Below are positions 28,301-43,300 of a stretch of 64,000 bases of DNA, in pieces; position 1 is the first letter of the stretch; the number at the start of each line of letters is the position of its first letter. The DNA comes from Oegoconia quadripuncta (Eukaryota > Arthropoda > Insecta > Lepidoptera > Autostichidae). The notes beneath the pieces are model-generated. The model was not told the DNA's origin. It saw nothing but the letters and a program-made list of their open reading frames with translations, and did no database searches. Where the stretch lies: contig OX438747.1 of assembly GCA_949316235.1 (NCBI GenBank), positions 6,128,924 through 6,192,923 of the forward strand, read 5' to 3'. The position numbers and the translations under genes are program-made.

Positions 28301-31300
28301 AATAGTTGTGTATATCTACTATATCAATATACTACATCAATATAGTAGATATCAAGGTCAGTTAACTTGATTTAACGTCGTAAGTACGTGACGGCGGTAT
28401 TTTATATTATATAGACCTGTGCGTGAACTTAAGAGGCAGCCACCACTGGTAAAGCTATAAATTAAAAATTTTGAAAACCCCCCAGAAAACAAATGATTAT
28501 ATCATCCAGATAAACCAACTACCTTCGAAAAGCTGGATATCTTCGAAACGGCTTAACCGGATTTCTATCAAACATGGATAAGAACCTATCCCCGAGTTCA
28601 ACCTTACACATGAAAATTTAGAAAACCCTCGTAAGACTACTATCAAAAACACCAAGAAACTTTTCATCAATGTCCACTCGTTTTGTCTTTAACCTGTGGC
28701 GCGTCCGTGGGGCTCCGCCGGGTGGTTTGCGGTAACGTCCCAAGGAACAGAAAATATTTCTATTTATAATAGGAAAAACAAAATTGTGCTCATTCCTTAT
28801 AATTATTTATGTATGATGTATATATTGCCAGAAAACCAGATAAATTTCCTATGCAATACAAGTTATTTCAATATCCACACTTGATGAATAAGAATGATTT
28901 AAATCGAAATTTGTCTTTTATTTCCCCGAAATTCACTGTTCACACTCAAATTACATTAAAATTCACATCCATTTTTATTTATGTAATTATTGTGTTTTTG
29001 TAACGACGAAGAAATCGCGCCAAAATTCTGCTAACCATCGTGTGTTCACAGAACGCATCACCAGGGTAAACTCCTGCAAACCACCCCGTGAGCACATAAG
29101 ACGCGTCACAGGTCAAATATACACACACGCACAACACTCGATGTTCGTCGAGAGTTAATGACAGAAGTGGAACTAGAAAGATGCAAGTAAATGAATGCCA
29201 TCATCTGTAATAAACTAATAATAGCACTCACGATGTTGACGCAGGGGAGCGGCGCTGAGGCGGCCAGCCGCTCGAGGACGGCGGCCCCGCTGGAGGGCAG
29301 GTGCGCGCGCAGCCACGCCCCGAGCGCGGGCGGTGCGGGGCCCGCTCCGCTCACGGTGAAGGCCGCCGTGCCGCACACCTGCAGCCGCGCCGTCGACACC
29401 GCCGCCTCCGACGGGCTCTTGGTGCCCTCTATCAGCCCTTCCAGATCGAAGCCCGCGCTCAGCCTAAGAAAAAAATTATTAAACCACAAAGTTCATATAA
29501 CACTGGTTGGAGCCTTCCATTACACAAAATAGAATTGAATACCTTTATTGAGATAATCTTACAAGTTATTGGTTGAAAAATGACATCGCAAATGGCGTCC
29601 ACTTAGCTCGTGCTTCAGCAGGAAGCGTTATATTCTGTGGAGCCTGTGAAAGACCAGATTTGCCAAATGTCTTTGCCAAAAACCCCGCAATCCCATAACA
29701 TTTTCAGTGTTTTATAACATTTCCAGTTTTAAAGCTGTTAACAGTGACATAATTTAAAATTTTTACTTTTGTAATATAAAAATCTTTTATTTTTTTAATA
29801 AAAAGCCTTAGACCTCTTAGAGTTTCTTGCGTTTTCCTCCCAAGAGAAAAATGTAGAATGTGACGGTTTCCAGTGCATCCTGTTTTTTACGAAATAAAGA
29901 TTTTGTCGACTTTGTCTTTATCAGCAGGAAGCATTTTATGTAACAATAATACCTAGTTCAGTATTGTACTACATAAATCACAATAAACCGTTCAATAAAA
30001 AAAATGAATATTTGGGACGCTTACCCTAATCATCTAAATATTGTTGTAAAGTTATATGTATAATATATTTAGATGATAAGCGATGGACATAGGCCACTCG
30101 GCGATATTCAGTCTAATTACAAATTGTAACCCAAAGCCTACATAAAATGAGCAAACCTTAAGTTTCTTGCTTGTTCTTCTATGAGGAGTCAGCTTTGTGA
30201 TTTTCCACATACAATTAAAATGTAATTATTTTCACATTTTTCCTTCAGAGTGTTATTCAAAAAAGATTTATTTCGTAGGATAAAATTACCATTTGATTTT
30301 TTTTTTAATTTTTAACTATTTCAAATGTCAAGATTCTAGGTAAACGGTAAGTACCTATAGGTCATATCCATAGGTATATAGGTCACATCTATAGGTACCT
30401 TCATCATATTATTGCGCCAGTTAGTATGGGAACACGTGTTAGAAAGGCCATGTCTCTTTATTGCATTAAGTTACGAGTCCCATGATATGCGTACAAGAGG
30501 AATGGTAGTCAACTCGGCGTAGAATATAATGGAATTTACCGGCAACATTCGAGCGTAGTCTCCAGCAACTCCAAGAGATCAGGCATGAACTGATGCGCCT
30601 CCGTCGCAGACGCGGTCTCCGCCAGGCACACTTTGAGCCTCACTAGTGCAGAGTCGCAGGATATCACGTCTAAGAGGGACGGCAGTCCGCTCGCTGTATG
30701 ATATAATATTAAATATTAATTTATATAATTAGTACATTTGTAATTAGATAAGGCTTCGCAGAATAGACGAACCCAATGTAGATTTTCGTTTAATTAGTAG
30801 AAAGAAACAATATAGATTGCTTTGAAAACTCATAAATTATATCAGATCTTTATTGAGAACTAGCTTTCCGCCCGCGGTTTCGCCTGCGTGGAATAGCGTT
30901 ATAGCCGATATGTTTAATTTCTTTATCCCGCGGGAAGTACTTTATCGGGATAAAAAGTATTCTGTCTTAATCCAGGGTATATTCTACACCAAATTCCATT
31001 CAAATTCGTTCATCTGCTTCGCCGTGATTGAGCAACAAACATCCAAACTTTCACATTTATAATATTAGTTAGATATGTAACACAATACAAGATAACTCAC
31101 AAGTCAGATTTTGTTTCAGATGCTTGATTGTTTCGGAGGCGAGCCATGCCGTGTATTTGATATTGTCGCAGGATGCGCTCACGCCGGCTAGCAGGTTTTC
31201 TGCGTACTGTGAAAAGATTTAATTATTACGAACAACAAAGGTCATTCAACAGACCACAGAACTGATAGCTAAAATAAAACATAATTTACAATGAGTCCAA

Positions 31301-34300
31301 CTCTAGCATATCAACGTCCATCTCCCGCTTGGAAGGTTACAAGGCTTGGTACGTTGACCACCACAATATCATCGGCTTTTGTCGGGAGCACTTAGGCCTG
31401 ACCGAGGATCTGTGTTGAACCCCAGTGTTCCGTACCTGTGTATACATGCCCTGCTTGACAAGGGCGTCCTTCAGCCATGGGTTGAAAACCTTCTTGTTGT
31501 CGGCACGCGGCGCCCATATTACCGCGTGGAGCGGCAGCGGAGAGGGCAGCTCAGCAGACGTTCCGGCTTGCAGCTTATCCATGTGTGGGGTGGCTGGCGG
31601 CATGCTTATCACTAATCTGTGTTGATGGCAAATTGTAACCATTAATTTAGTTCCAGAACTCAAGATGAGTATTTACGATTATTTCCATGTATCGAAGCAG
31701 GTAGATTGATTTTCCTTACAACTTAAAATTCAACCGTATTTATTGTATGATAACTATTAGCGTTAATCAAAAATTTAGTGCAACTTACATCCTTTTCAAC
31801 TGAGAATTTGCCTTCTTTTTTCAAAACGAACGTAAGTCTCAAAGATTTAGATTAATTATGACCTTTACCACATATTAAATACGGCTCAACTTACTGAAAA
31901 TTTACAGACAATACGGTCAAATATAAACTAACAAGAAAACAAAGAAATCTGAATCAATATTGCGTAAATCTGAGCCACTCTGAGTAAAAGAGTAAACATA
32001 TAAAAAAGAAATTACACAGTAACTGTATTGACAATATTGAGTAATCTTATGCGTGTTAACCAAATGATCGAAAAATTGGGGCTATGCCAGGGCGCACTGC
32101 ATAGTCACCCTTAAGCTCGAGTCTCCATGACAAGAGCAACCATGACGTCATACGTACCTCCAGGCAGTCTGAAAGCAGTAGTGCGCGGCGGAGAGCGCGG
32201 CCGGTGACGAGTGCATCTGTGTGTTGTCGCACACACACGCGGAGTTGAGCAGCGCCAGAAGTGCGTCAAGGAGCAGTGGATACTTCAGCTTGTAAGGCGT
32301 GCCCAGCACAAAATTGCACGCCAGTCCGTCGAATTTAGGATTTTCCTTCGAGAGGAAAAAGAATTTTATATATACTAATTTAATATACAGGGTGTAATCG
32401 TTAAGTGTGCACAGGCTATTATTCCGTAACTATTATAGATATCAAAAGACTTTAAACTGATATCGAAAATACTTTACCTAAAGAGTAAAATGACATTAAT
32501 AACTTTTTAAAAATAAAACGAGAAATATCCAAAAAAATTACATTAAACACTCCCATACATTTAGCATGAGATAGTAGAGATTTTAGTTTCCTTATTTTAA
32601 GTGGAATAGTATCAACTCATTTTACCTTTATCATTGTATAATTATGTATTAATAGTGATGAATTTCAAGTAGTTAATATAATTTTTTTGGATATTTCTCG
32701 TTTTATTTTAAAAAAGTTATTAATGTCATTTTACTCATTAGGTAAAGTACTTTCGATATCTGTTTTAAATTTTTTGATATCTATAATAGTTACGGAATAA
32801 TCGCCTGTGCACACTTAACGATTACACCCTGTATATATATATTTACTTTATTCTCAGCAATGTTAGAAGGCAAAGGGATCTGAGCCCATACAGTCTAGTC
32901 TTCACTTTCTTTAGTATTCTTCAGTAAAGTAACAATGTTTTACGGAAGATTTTGGCAGCTTACTGTGGGAACCCGAAAGCTTCATTAAGCATTGTAATTT
33001 TCCCTTCACTTCTACAACATCACTGACTTTTGCTGTACAATGTTCTGCCGTTATTAAGCTTCAATATTCAGAATGCACAAATTTCAAGTACTTGAAATTA
33101 TGCCACATCGCTCTTTCATTCTCTCTCTCTTTCAATCATTCAAATTAGTGGCTATATATCTTATCTGTCAAAAACTGGCTCTTCGTTCGGATCCCGTCGC
33201 TTTTCCTCGGGTATCAACGTTATTTACTGTTCTCACTCGAAAAACATTACCTTCCTTCCCGGAGCGGTCGGGTAAAAAGTAAAACGATTGTTCATATAAA
33301 TGTCATTTGAAAACCAGGGCTCATTATTCATTTTACTTCATAGCAGTAAACATAGGCATTAAATACCCTACACGATTACAACTTATCGTAGCTAATTTCA
33401 CGGAAGGTATAACGTTTCTCACTTCACGGTTCTCGCTACCCAACATAAAAACTATTAATAGGCTACTGTCAAATCTAGAAACTACCTACAACGAAAGTAA
33501 ATGTCTAATATGGACATCACACGTACGATATAAATAGTATCAGACCAAAGATTAATGCTATGCAAAAGGTGACGCGTATCCCATGCAAAGTGTGTCTACT
33601 GCGAGACTTTTTAATATATTAAATTGCTTATTTCCTAGAAAAATACTTACGAGGTATTAGTCAAGGTATTATTAAATACGTAATCTGTATGTAAATATAT
33701 GAAATTTATTCACGTAGTTTGTATCTGCATCCCTATGTAATACCGCACAACCCTCCTATTTCAAATGTACTGTCCTTATACCCAAGGGTTGCCTGGAAGA
33801 GATCGGTTTTAGTGATAAGGTTGCCAAATTGTACATTCTATTCTTACCACTTTTCTGAAACTGTATTTTCTTTTCTGATTTGTATTGTATTGTAATCCGA
33901 TAAGCTACACAATTAGAACGAAGTAAGGAAACGGGCTACGGCTGTTTAGTCCTTATATTCAGTTTCCTACAATTTATATGTCTGTGACATGCACACGTTT
34001 GCGTAAGGTTACACAAACTCACCTGATTATTTATCTCGGCGTTCGTCAAAGCGTAGAACTTGGGTCTCATAGAGGACTCATCCTGTGACTGTCTCCGGTA
34101 CGCCGTCTCGATGAAGGGTACTTCACAGTAGATGCGAGACTTGTACAGACCGCTATCGGTAGTCGTCTTTGCGCCCGTCGTAGACGTCTCAGCGGATGGC
34201 TGGGCGAGGCCAGGGGCTATGACGAGATTCCATTCGATCTGAGAAGTAAATTGCGATGCGTGTTATTGAGCGACGGAATTGTTCATGCTACAGATTCGAG

Positions 34301-37300
34301 TCTTTTCTTGAAACTTTTCGAACAAATGAATAGGTCAAAGAAGAAAAAGAACTTTGCCTAGGACGTCATTTTCAAATTTGACGACTAAGTGCTAGATTAA
34401 AAACGCGCACACGAAACCCTCGCATAAACACAATCGTACAGGAACAGTGGCATCATAATTTCATATAGCGCTTTTATTCTAGGGATGGAGACAGAACTGC
34501 GGCTGCCTGGAAAGGTAAGGTGGCTGTTATGGAGGTTTCCTGTCTCTTTGTGTTTGGGCACTGTCTACATCATAATCATGGGCTATGACTAGACTACTGC
34601 TGGATATATGCCTATTCGAAGGAGTGGCACAGATTCCTTCTGATTTACGCATCCCGTAGCCTGACGCACGTCGTCTTTCCGTCTAGTAGAACGCCACTGT
34701 CCATCGCCACTTCGACCTAATAATTTTAGAGCCAAATAATAATATAATATATATAATAATAATATAATATAATATTTCGGACACTTACACCAATCATCCA
34801 GTCCCAAACTAAGCAAAGCTTGTGCTATGGATACTAGATAACGGATAAACATACATAAATATTTATATAAACATCCAAGACTCGAGAATAAATGTTCGTA
34901 TTCATCACACAAACATTTACCCCTCACGGGATTCGAACCCGCAACCGTTGGTTTCGCTGATAGGGTCACTATCCACTACACCAATCGGTCTTTACACTTT
35001 TTATTTATTTATTTTATTTTACCTTTACTTATCTGGCGGATCATTTCGTGCACGATCCTGTTCTTAGTGTAACTCCGAGCATAACTTTTTCCATAGCACC
35101 CTGAATGATTTAAGGCTTTTGGACTAATTACATCGTCAGCGCCCAGGTTTGGAGCCCTCAGACTTTGCAGAATTGGGATTTTTACTTCAGACTTATTTCA
35201 AACGATCCTTCATTAACCTAAGCTCCATGATATTATTAATTTCCATTCGGAAAGGTTTCGTCTACACAATATGAAAATTGAGACATTTTTAAAACTACAA
35301 TTGCAATTCGGATTTTTCTTACCTGCTGCAACAATGTCTGCGGGGCGTCATAAAGGTGTCGCATGAGATATTCCAACAGAAGCATCAGCCTAGTGGTCAG
35401 CATCAACTGATGCGGAGCCAGAGTCATCGCTCGTTTCCTGTCGCTTATTGCCAATGTTTCAACAACCTACAAATACAAAATAATTAGTTGAGTCCTACAT
35501 AAAATATTTCATTTAAAATGGATACTCCAATTTATATTTAATGCTTACCTTAATTATTGCATTGGAGGTCATAAGAAGAACTGATTTTTTCTGCATGAGT
35601 GTTAACGAGTGGAATAGGTAGACCAACAACTGAGCGTGTTCGACGTTTAAGTCTGCAAAAAAACATACCAATAGCAAGTTTAATATTCCAGTCCAGTATG
35701 CTGACAATGGTATCGATTCCGATGTGCCTTCTCTAAGCTAAAACAAGTTTTAACCTGGTGCTATATTTATTCCAGGAAGAAAGCGACACTACTTTGTAAC
35801 GAATTTTACTTTAGTTTAGAGAAGTCACACAAGAACCGACGCTAATTGTTATAATCAATTGTTACATTTTTAGACACAAATTTCTAAATTTCTTGACAGT
35901 TCATTAAGCACCATCTATCCCATATCCGGAACTGTTTATTACAACTAAGGTAACTATTTTTTTATTATTATTACAGAACATCTGACAAGTTCAGATGCTT
36001 TTCTCGCCGGTAAAATATGAATTCATCTATCCCTTGTCGACTGGCTTTAAATAGACTGGCTGCTATTACCAAATCATCCTGCCAATGTTACCTTCATAAT
36101 CGTGATCCTGCGAGGGCTGCGCCTGCAGAGCGCACTCCTGCAACGTGTTGACGATCTTGTGCCACATCGCAAGTATACTGTTCTCGCGTTCTGCCGCCGC
36201 CTTACTCAGCACCATGCCGCCGAGCAGCTTCACTACGCGCGGCCCCACCTACAAAATATCTTTCATCGTTACTATCAAGGTCTTGTATGCTTGTCTTCAG
36301 AATCACAAATGCTGGTAAGGTTGCCATGACCATGGAGCAAAAACAAAAAGGAGACGGTCTAAACACATGTTACTATGTCGGGTGTCGCTGCTGCACATGT
36401 AGCTCCCCCAATCCTTGTCAAAGCTCTCTGTATTTTTTAAATCTAGTAATTCAACGGTAATTATAGTAGATTATTATAACGAGCAGAAAGGCCTTATTTT
36501 ATTGATCAACCACTACCATTTAAAAAAAAAACGCCGAAACCAAGATTGACATATTGAAAAGTTATGAGAAATTTACAGCGTCACACGCACCAATACCCTA
36601 TGAAGGTAGGCACAAATGACGCATACGATACAGCGTAGTTGGACGAAATACAACAAAATAAACTTAAGCCCTTACCTGGAGAGGTGTCATGTTGCTACGC
36701 TCCGAGCCGGCCGAGATCAGCTGCTGGTGCAGCGCAGGTTGCAGGGAGGAGAAGGCAGGAGCGCCCGTCAGGTTGTGCATGTAGCGCACGAGCGCAGAGC
36801 TGAACGACGCATATAGCGCACCCAGGCGCGGACCAAAGCATGCTGAGATAGTGCCTGGGGACAACGAATAGGCCTTGCACTCCAAAAAGATTTCCTTTCC
36901 TTTTCATAGGGCATGGATCCTACGGGCGATTTATTGACGAGACACGAAACATCTAAAACCTGTACTATTCATTAATCTCCTGCTTATTTTGATTCTTGTA
37001 AATTTTTTACAATTTCAATATTTAAAAAACGCGATTTTTTTAAGTACTTGCGAAGATGGTAAATCAGTAATATATAGCAATAATTAAAAATTAAGTACAA
37101 TTGTGTTGTAAAAGTACAATATTCATAATGGTCTCTCACCCGTGTCAGTTCTGGCGGTCTCCCGGTCGAGGTCCTTAGCCAAGGCCGCCAATAAAGCCTG
37201 GTGGGCCTCATGCAACTGCAGCGACGTTTGTCCCAGCCGCTCCGAACCGTCGCTAATGATCTCCTGAGTCAGCAGAGTGAATACTTCCGTCGCCAGGGTT

Positions 37301-40300
37301 ATGTACTGGAATGACAATTTTATTACAACCTTACTACCACCGATTTAGATTAGGGTATGTTGTTCCCAAATCATACATATGGTTCTAAGGATAAACTTGT
37401 TGGAAAGAACGCAGGTCCGATCATAAGCTAAGTACATGTTCGGTTGGTGCTAGCGTGATCCCCAGCGGACCAGCGTCCATCTTGTAAAAGGGTGGTTTAT
37501 TTATCTGTAGCATTTATTTTACGGCTCTTGGAAATAAAAAACTGGCAACCTATTACGGCTAAAATTAGATTTATATGACAGGTGGACAGACAAACCTAAT
37601 AATAAGACCCGTAATGGTTTCAAAGGCGTTATAACAAAAGCAACTCACTGAATAAGGTTCAGCTTTATCCGGCACGATGGCCTGATGGGGTCGCGAGGGT
37701 GTGTCAGATGTATCGGCCGAGTCGGCACCGGCAGTGGCCCGCACCAGCCCTGAGTCAGCTTGGTCAGGCGCCACCAGTGTTGACTCGAACCACAACCCGA
37801 ATAGGGGTTCACTATCTGTAGGACGTAAATATATCGTAGATTAGTATAAATTTCTCACATTCTGTCAAATATAGGACACATATCATCAGTCTTAGGCAAC
37901 TGTTGCTGGGGCAGTCTCCCCTCATCAAAAGCGTTACGGGCCATAACCGACCATGCAAGCCCAGTGCGGATTGGTGCATTTGTGTCAGACTGGTGACCAA
38001 CTGACAGTCAATATTTTTAAGCCGCCTTTCAGCCACCGACCTGGCTTCACGGCTGCCTTTAATTGAACACAACTACGACCCACTATTCATCGTACCCTCT
38101 GAAGCACGGAAACTATGATAATGCTGTGGCACACCCAAGGTCTGACCACGCCAGACATTGATCAACTTGGACATGGATTGGCGTAATCATTATCATATCA
38201 GCCGTATGACGTCCACTGATAAACATTAGGACCATAGATGTACAGAGCAACCAGTTGAAAGTGACCTGCATCCAGCGACTTCTACGACCTTCATCGTGCG
38301 TGGTGTCCACTCGAGAACTTTATAGTAATAAATAAATAAAAAAATATCCTTAGACATACACACAGCGCCATCTAGTTCCACACTAAGCAACTATAGGCTT
38401 GTGTTGTGGATACCAGATGGTTGATATACTACATAAATACATTTTTTTTTTGTAAATAAATACTTATTATAAATGAAAACATCCATAACTCGGGTACACA
38501 TGTCCGTATTCATCACACAAACATATGCCCCTAACGGGATTCGAACCCGCAACCTTTTGGTATAATGGCCAGAGTTGCAGCCCACTACACCAAATAGGTC
38601 GTCTTTACTACTACCCCACTGGCCATCAGTTTTCCGAGCTATGTGCCCACTGCCACAATTTTTTTTTATGCACTGTTCTTTACTAATCCGCTGGACTATG
38701 TTAGTGACTTTTGTTCGCGTAAGTATTTCTTCATTGCTGATCACGTAGTGAATAGCCCTCTCCATAGAACATTGGGTGACCCTGAGCTTTCTTATGAGGC
38801 CCATAGTGAGACCACATTTCAGTGCCATATGCCATCACACACACGTGATAACACACATTGATACTAGAGCGTGTTAATTTTCTCGTATGTATATACCATA
38901 AGGTGTACATAGTTCGATATACCATCGTCGGTCTCCGAGTCCTCGGAGCAGAGTATCATGTCCTGGAAGTAGACGGTGGAGTCTGAGCGGTCTGGATCAG
39001 CGTCTTGGTGCTGCTTCTGCACCACGGCACGCTTCAGGTTGGTCGCTTTGCGGTAGCACACCACGCCGAGAGCCACAAGCAGCTGAGGAGTTATTTGTTT
39101 ATAATTGTTATTTAAAATTTTCTATAAATAAATTAAACCTTTAATTTTAGACAACTACACTTCCCTACGAAATGTTAAGCCATCTAAAGCGCAGGCCACA
39201 CCGCCAGCGGGCGAGCTAGCGAGCATCGTTTCACCTCTTTACATACTTCGGTTCACACCGCGGACTACCGACTAAGCTACGTCAGCGATGCGAGCGTGCT
39301 AACGAAATATCCAACGATTTTTTTCTTTTTATGCACAACGGGTTAGCACTTGACCTTAATCACACCTGATGTTAAGTGAAGATGAGGCCGAAGATGGAAG
39401 CGTACTAACCCGGAAACCCCATCCTATTTCAATTTATTCTTATTTCGATTCCAGCGAAGTTACTCGTTCACCTCGTTAGGTGCGCCCGCTTTGCTCGCCC
39501 GCCAGCCCGCTCGCCCGGTTCGTTCGCCCGTCCTCACCGTTTCGAGTACGTTTTTCGGCCTAGTCGACCCTGGTCTTTCTAATAATAGTGAGTGACAAAG
39601 GACAGAACGCTATCCTCTGTCTCCCATCCGCACCCTCCGGTCCACTCGCTCCGCCCGCTCGCTCGCCCGTCCGCAGTTTTCGGTGTAAACCCCATAGCTA
39701 GCATAGCATAGCAATATTCCGCGTAGTTTGCATAGTTTCCTTCTTTCGCTTCGCCCGCCCGCCTAGTTCACTCGCCCGTCCGCTGGCGGTGTGGCCTGCG
39801 CTTAATAGACGACCGACTAGTTTAACACAATTTGTTTTGCAAAGGAACATTGTTTTTATGCACAACGGGTTAGCACTTGATACCTCAATCATGCCTGATG
39901 ATAAATGAATATGAGGCCGAAGGTGTTCCGTTCCACCTTATTGTGCCACATTACTGGCCCGGATAGCCCATCTTATTTTGGGGACTGGGCTATCTTATTT
40001 ATATTATTCTATGAACTTGATGCGTTGACAGATGCTTCTCGCATGTTAGGAGTCTATTGGGCTGTATGGTTGATGGCTTAATACAAGGCGTACCTGGTGC
40101 AGTGGCGCTGCAGCAGCGAGGCGCAGCTCTCGCTGATGCGCAGTATGCTGGGCCAGCACATGCAGCGGAGCCGGTGACGTGGTGACAACGTCGCCGCACG
40201 ACAGCGCCTCCAACCGGGCGTCTGACAGCAGCGTGCCCACCCACGCCAGGCAGCGACCTCCGAGCGCCACCCAAACAACGCCAAGGCCTTGTTGCCTGGA

Positions 40301-43300
40301 TAAACATAAGCATTTTTATGACAGCCGATTGTGAACCTACGAATTCGAACCCCGCTAGAAGTGAATGTTTGTGTTTAATCACACATCAATTCTTTAGTCA
40401 TAGGTGTTTATACGAATATTTATATATGTTTATCCGTTACCTAGTATCTATAGTTTAGTATCCATACTTTGCCTAGTTTAGGCCTAATAAATAGCTTCCG
40501 GACCCATTAACAATGCTACCTTTGTACATACACAACTGCACCAGGAAGGAGAGAAATGTTTTTCGGGAGTATGTATGTACATTTCTATGTCACCTATTGT
40601 AGCCTAAACTTGACCAATTTAGAGTGCAAGGTGTCGTTACATTCATCTTGATATTCAGTGTTATAGGATACACACATACTTCACAGTAAAAAATAGATAA
40701 AATGTTTTTTAAACCCGAAAAATCATCCAGATAAGACAAAACTAAAAGCTGTTTCGTCAAACATGACCCAGCACCACCGCTAGAAAATCTGCTGTCAAAT
40801 AAACCGCATCCAAATCGGTTCACCCGTTTAAGAGCTACGGTGCCACAGACAGTCATAGAGACACACATAGCGGTCAAATTTATAACACCCCTCTTTTTGC
40901 GTCGGGGGTTAAAATATCGAAATAAAAATGCAAAATATTTAAGGACAAATTTTGAAGTAGTAGTAGTCTGTTTAGGTCCCTATTAGGCAGTAGGGATTTT
41001 TGGTTATTAATTACTTATATTATTAATACTGTTAAATTGAAAGAAGATATAGTTACATCTTAGTAAGATTGTAAGGCCTAGACGGAGTCTTGGCGGGGCT
41101 CTTCCCTGCCGCCGTGGAGGGGCACGGGGCGCCGGCGAGGGCGTGATGGAGCCCACAGAGCAGCACCCAGCCGCCAATCATCAGGTGGTTTTGGTACACC
41201 TGTCAAATAGAAAAGATATATGAGAAATATTCATATAGTCGACTAACCATTTCTATAAGCAATGATTCGTGACGAAATTGAAGTAGGTATCTAAGATAAC
41301 CTAAATGGGGTAGTCAGAGATATCCCAATATACGCGTTTGAGTGTACCAAACATTATGAATTAATGTTGAAAGGACCCATCGCAGTTGAAACATGCAAGT
41401 CTATAGATGCTTTTAGGTGGAAAGTACCTTAGTCGCCTTTTACGACAGCCACGACAAAAAACATTATTATTACGTGCCAAAATCCCTCAGCAAACGGTTA
41501 TGATTATTATGTTAAAGTTAATTATTTATTAATCATCATCATATCAGCCATAAGACGCCCACCGCTGAACATAGGCCTCCCCCATTGACTTCCAGAGCGA
41601 CCGATTGGAATCGGCCTGCATTCAGCGACTCGCTGGAAGTCATCAGACTGTCGGTTCAAGTTATGGATGAATGTCTCACGCTGCGTTTGCCAGTGTGACC
41701 TCCATTCCAGGACCTTAATGCCCCATCAGGCATCAGTTCTTCAAGCTATGTGCTCTGTCCACTGCTACATTACCTTATTAATACGCTGGGCTATGACAGT
41801 AACTTTAGTTTTTCTATTGATTTCCTCACGTAATGAAACGCCGAGCATCACCCTCTGTATACCTCGTTGCGTTACCTTGAGCTTTCTTATGACGCCCATA
41901 ATGAGAGACTACTAGTGCTATTATTAACTAGGTTGAATCTTTAACCGTCTCACGCAGTAAAATGGTAAAGGAATCTTGCACTTGCTAGAATTATGAGTAT
42001 TTTCATTAAATACAGAATGCCACTGCCATAATATTTTCACAAAGTGATATTTGTTTCTAAAATACTTCTAAAAGGTTAAATGGCGACTCCTTAACCTGGT
42101 CCTAGGTGTCTGATGCACACATTTATCGCCATCACTCTCACCTATATATTTTATTTATCCATCTTTTATTTAGACTTACGGTCGTAGAAATAGTACTTAA
42201 TGAAACTACACAATTAGCCATTACTTGGCAGTAGCATAAAATATTAAGTATTGCTTCTTGTGGCATCCTCTGGTATTACAAAATTTTTCCCAACGGACGG
42301 TGGACCAAAGCAGTGACAGAGTGGCCGAGATAAGCGACAAGACCAGGGCAGACCGTCGGCCCGTTGGTCCATAACATCGTAGAGTTAGCGGGATCTCATT
42401 GCATGGGACTGACACAGGTCCGTGAGATTTGGCGTAATGGAGAAGAGGCCCATACCCAGTAGTGGGTGGATGTGAGCTAAGATTGATAGACTTTTCTCAA
42501 GATAGAGCTTACATATCCGCCGGCGCGCGTTGACTGCTTGAACGTTTCCCCAACGGTGTTGTAGAGGCTAAGTGCACTTTCAACTAAAGTTGCCGTCTGT
42601 TGCTCGCCCTCCTCGTCCTTCGGATGTAAAGAGGCCTGTTGACAAATCCATCATAAAAAACCCTGCGAGGCGGGCGGGACTATGAATAAAACAGATACCG
42701 TGATACCTATACCCAAATTGATTTCGAATTTTATTTTTAATGTGTTTTATTTACGGTAATCTAAAATCGAAATTTTACTTTATTTAACTACATGTCTGTG
42801 TTTGGGGCACTATTTTCTATAACTATACCAAGCGTCGGTGGCTCAGCGGTTTAGACGCGGTATCCCGCGGATTCGGGTTCGATTCCCAGGCAGGCCATGT
42901 ACCAATGCGTATTTAAATTCAATTTAATTACTTATGTGCATTTATCCGACTGCTCCTAAACGGTGAATGAAAACGTCGTGAGAAAACTTGCATGCCTGAG
43001 AAATAAAGATTCAAAGCATGTCAATTCCCCAACCCGCATTGGGCCAGCGTGGTGGACTATGGCCCATAGTCCCTCATTATACGAGGGAAGGCCTATATCG
43101 CATAATGATACGGGTTGGGGACTTCACATGCCCTTGAATGCATGCAGGTTTCGTCAACGATGTTTTCCTTCACCATTTAAGAGCAGTCGCATAAATGTTT
43201 TTACAGTAATCAATATACAACTTTGATGCAATGCTGATGTCTGCCCTAATCTATGGCACTAGCATAGTTTGTTTACAACGGCCCCACAAAGAAGTATGTT

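Noticed and set aside
25791..29231. Missing conserved UBR4 exon in the 3.4 kb intron 23
   Set aside because: Exons 23 and 24 join in phase and align directly to human UBR4 across the junction, so none is required; the only candidate is the non-conserved block at 27595-27717.
34920..34992. Possible tRNA gene on the minus strand (also at 8790, 38540, 45290, 60880, 42840, 17045)
   Set aside because: A and B boxes are present, but each is followed by the same SINE body and the copies share flanks; acceptor-stem pairing is not preserved. They are SINE heads.
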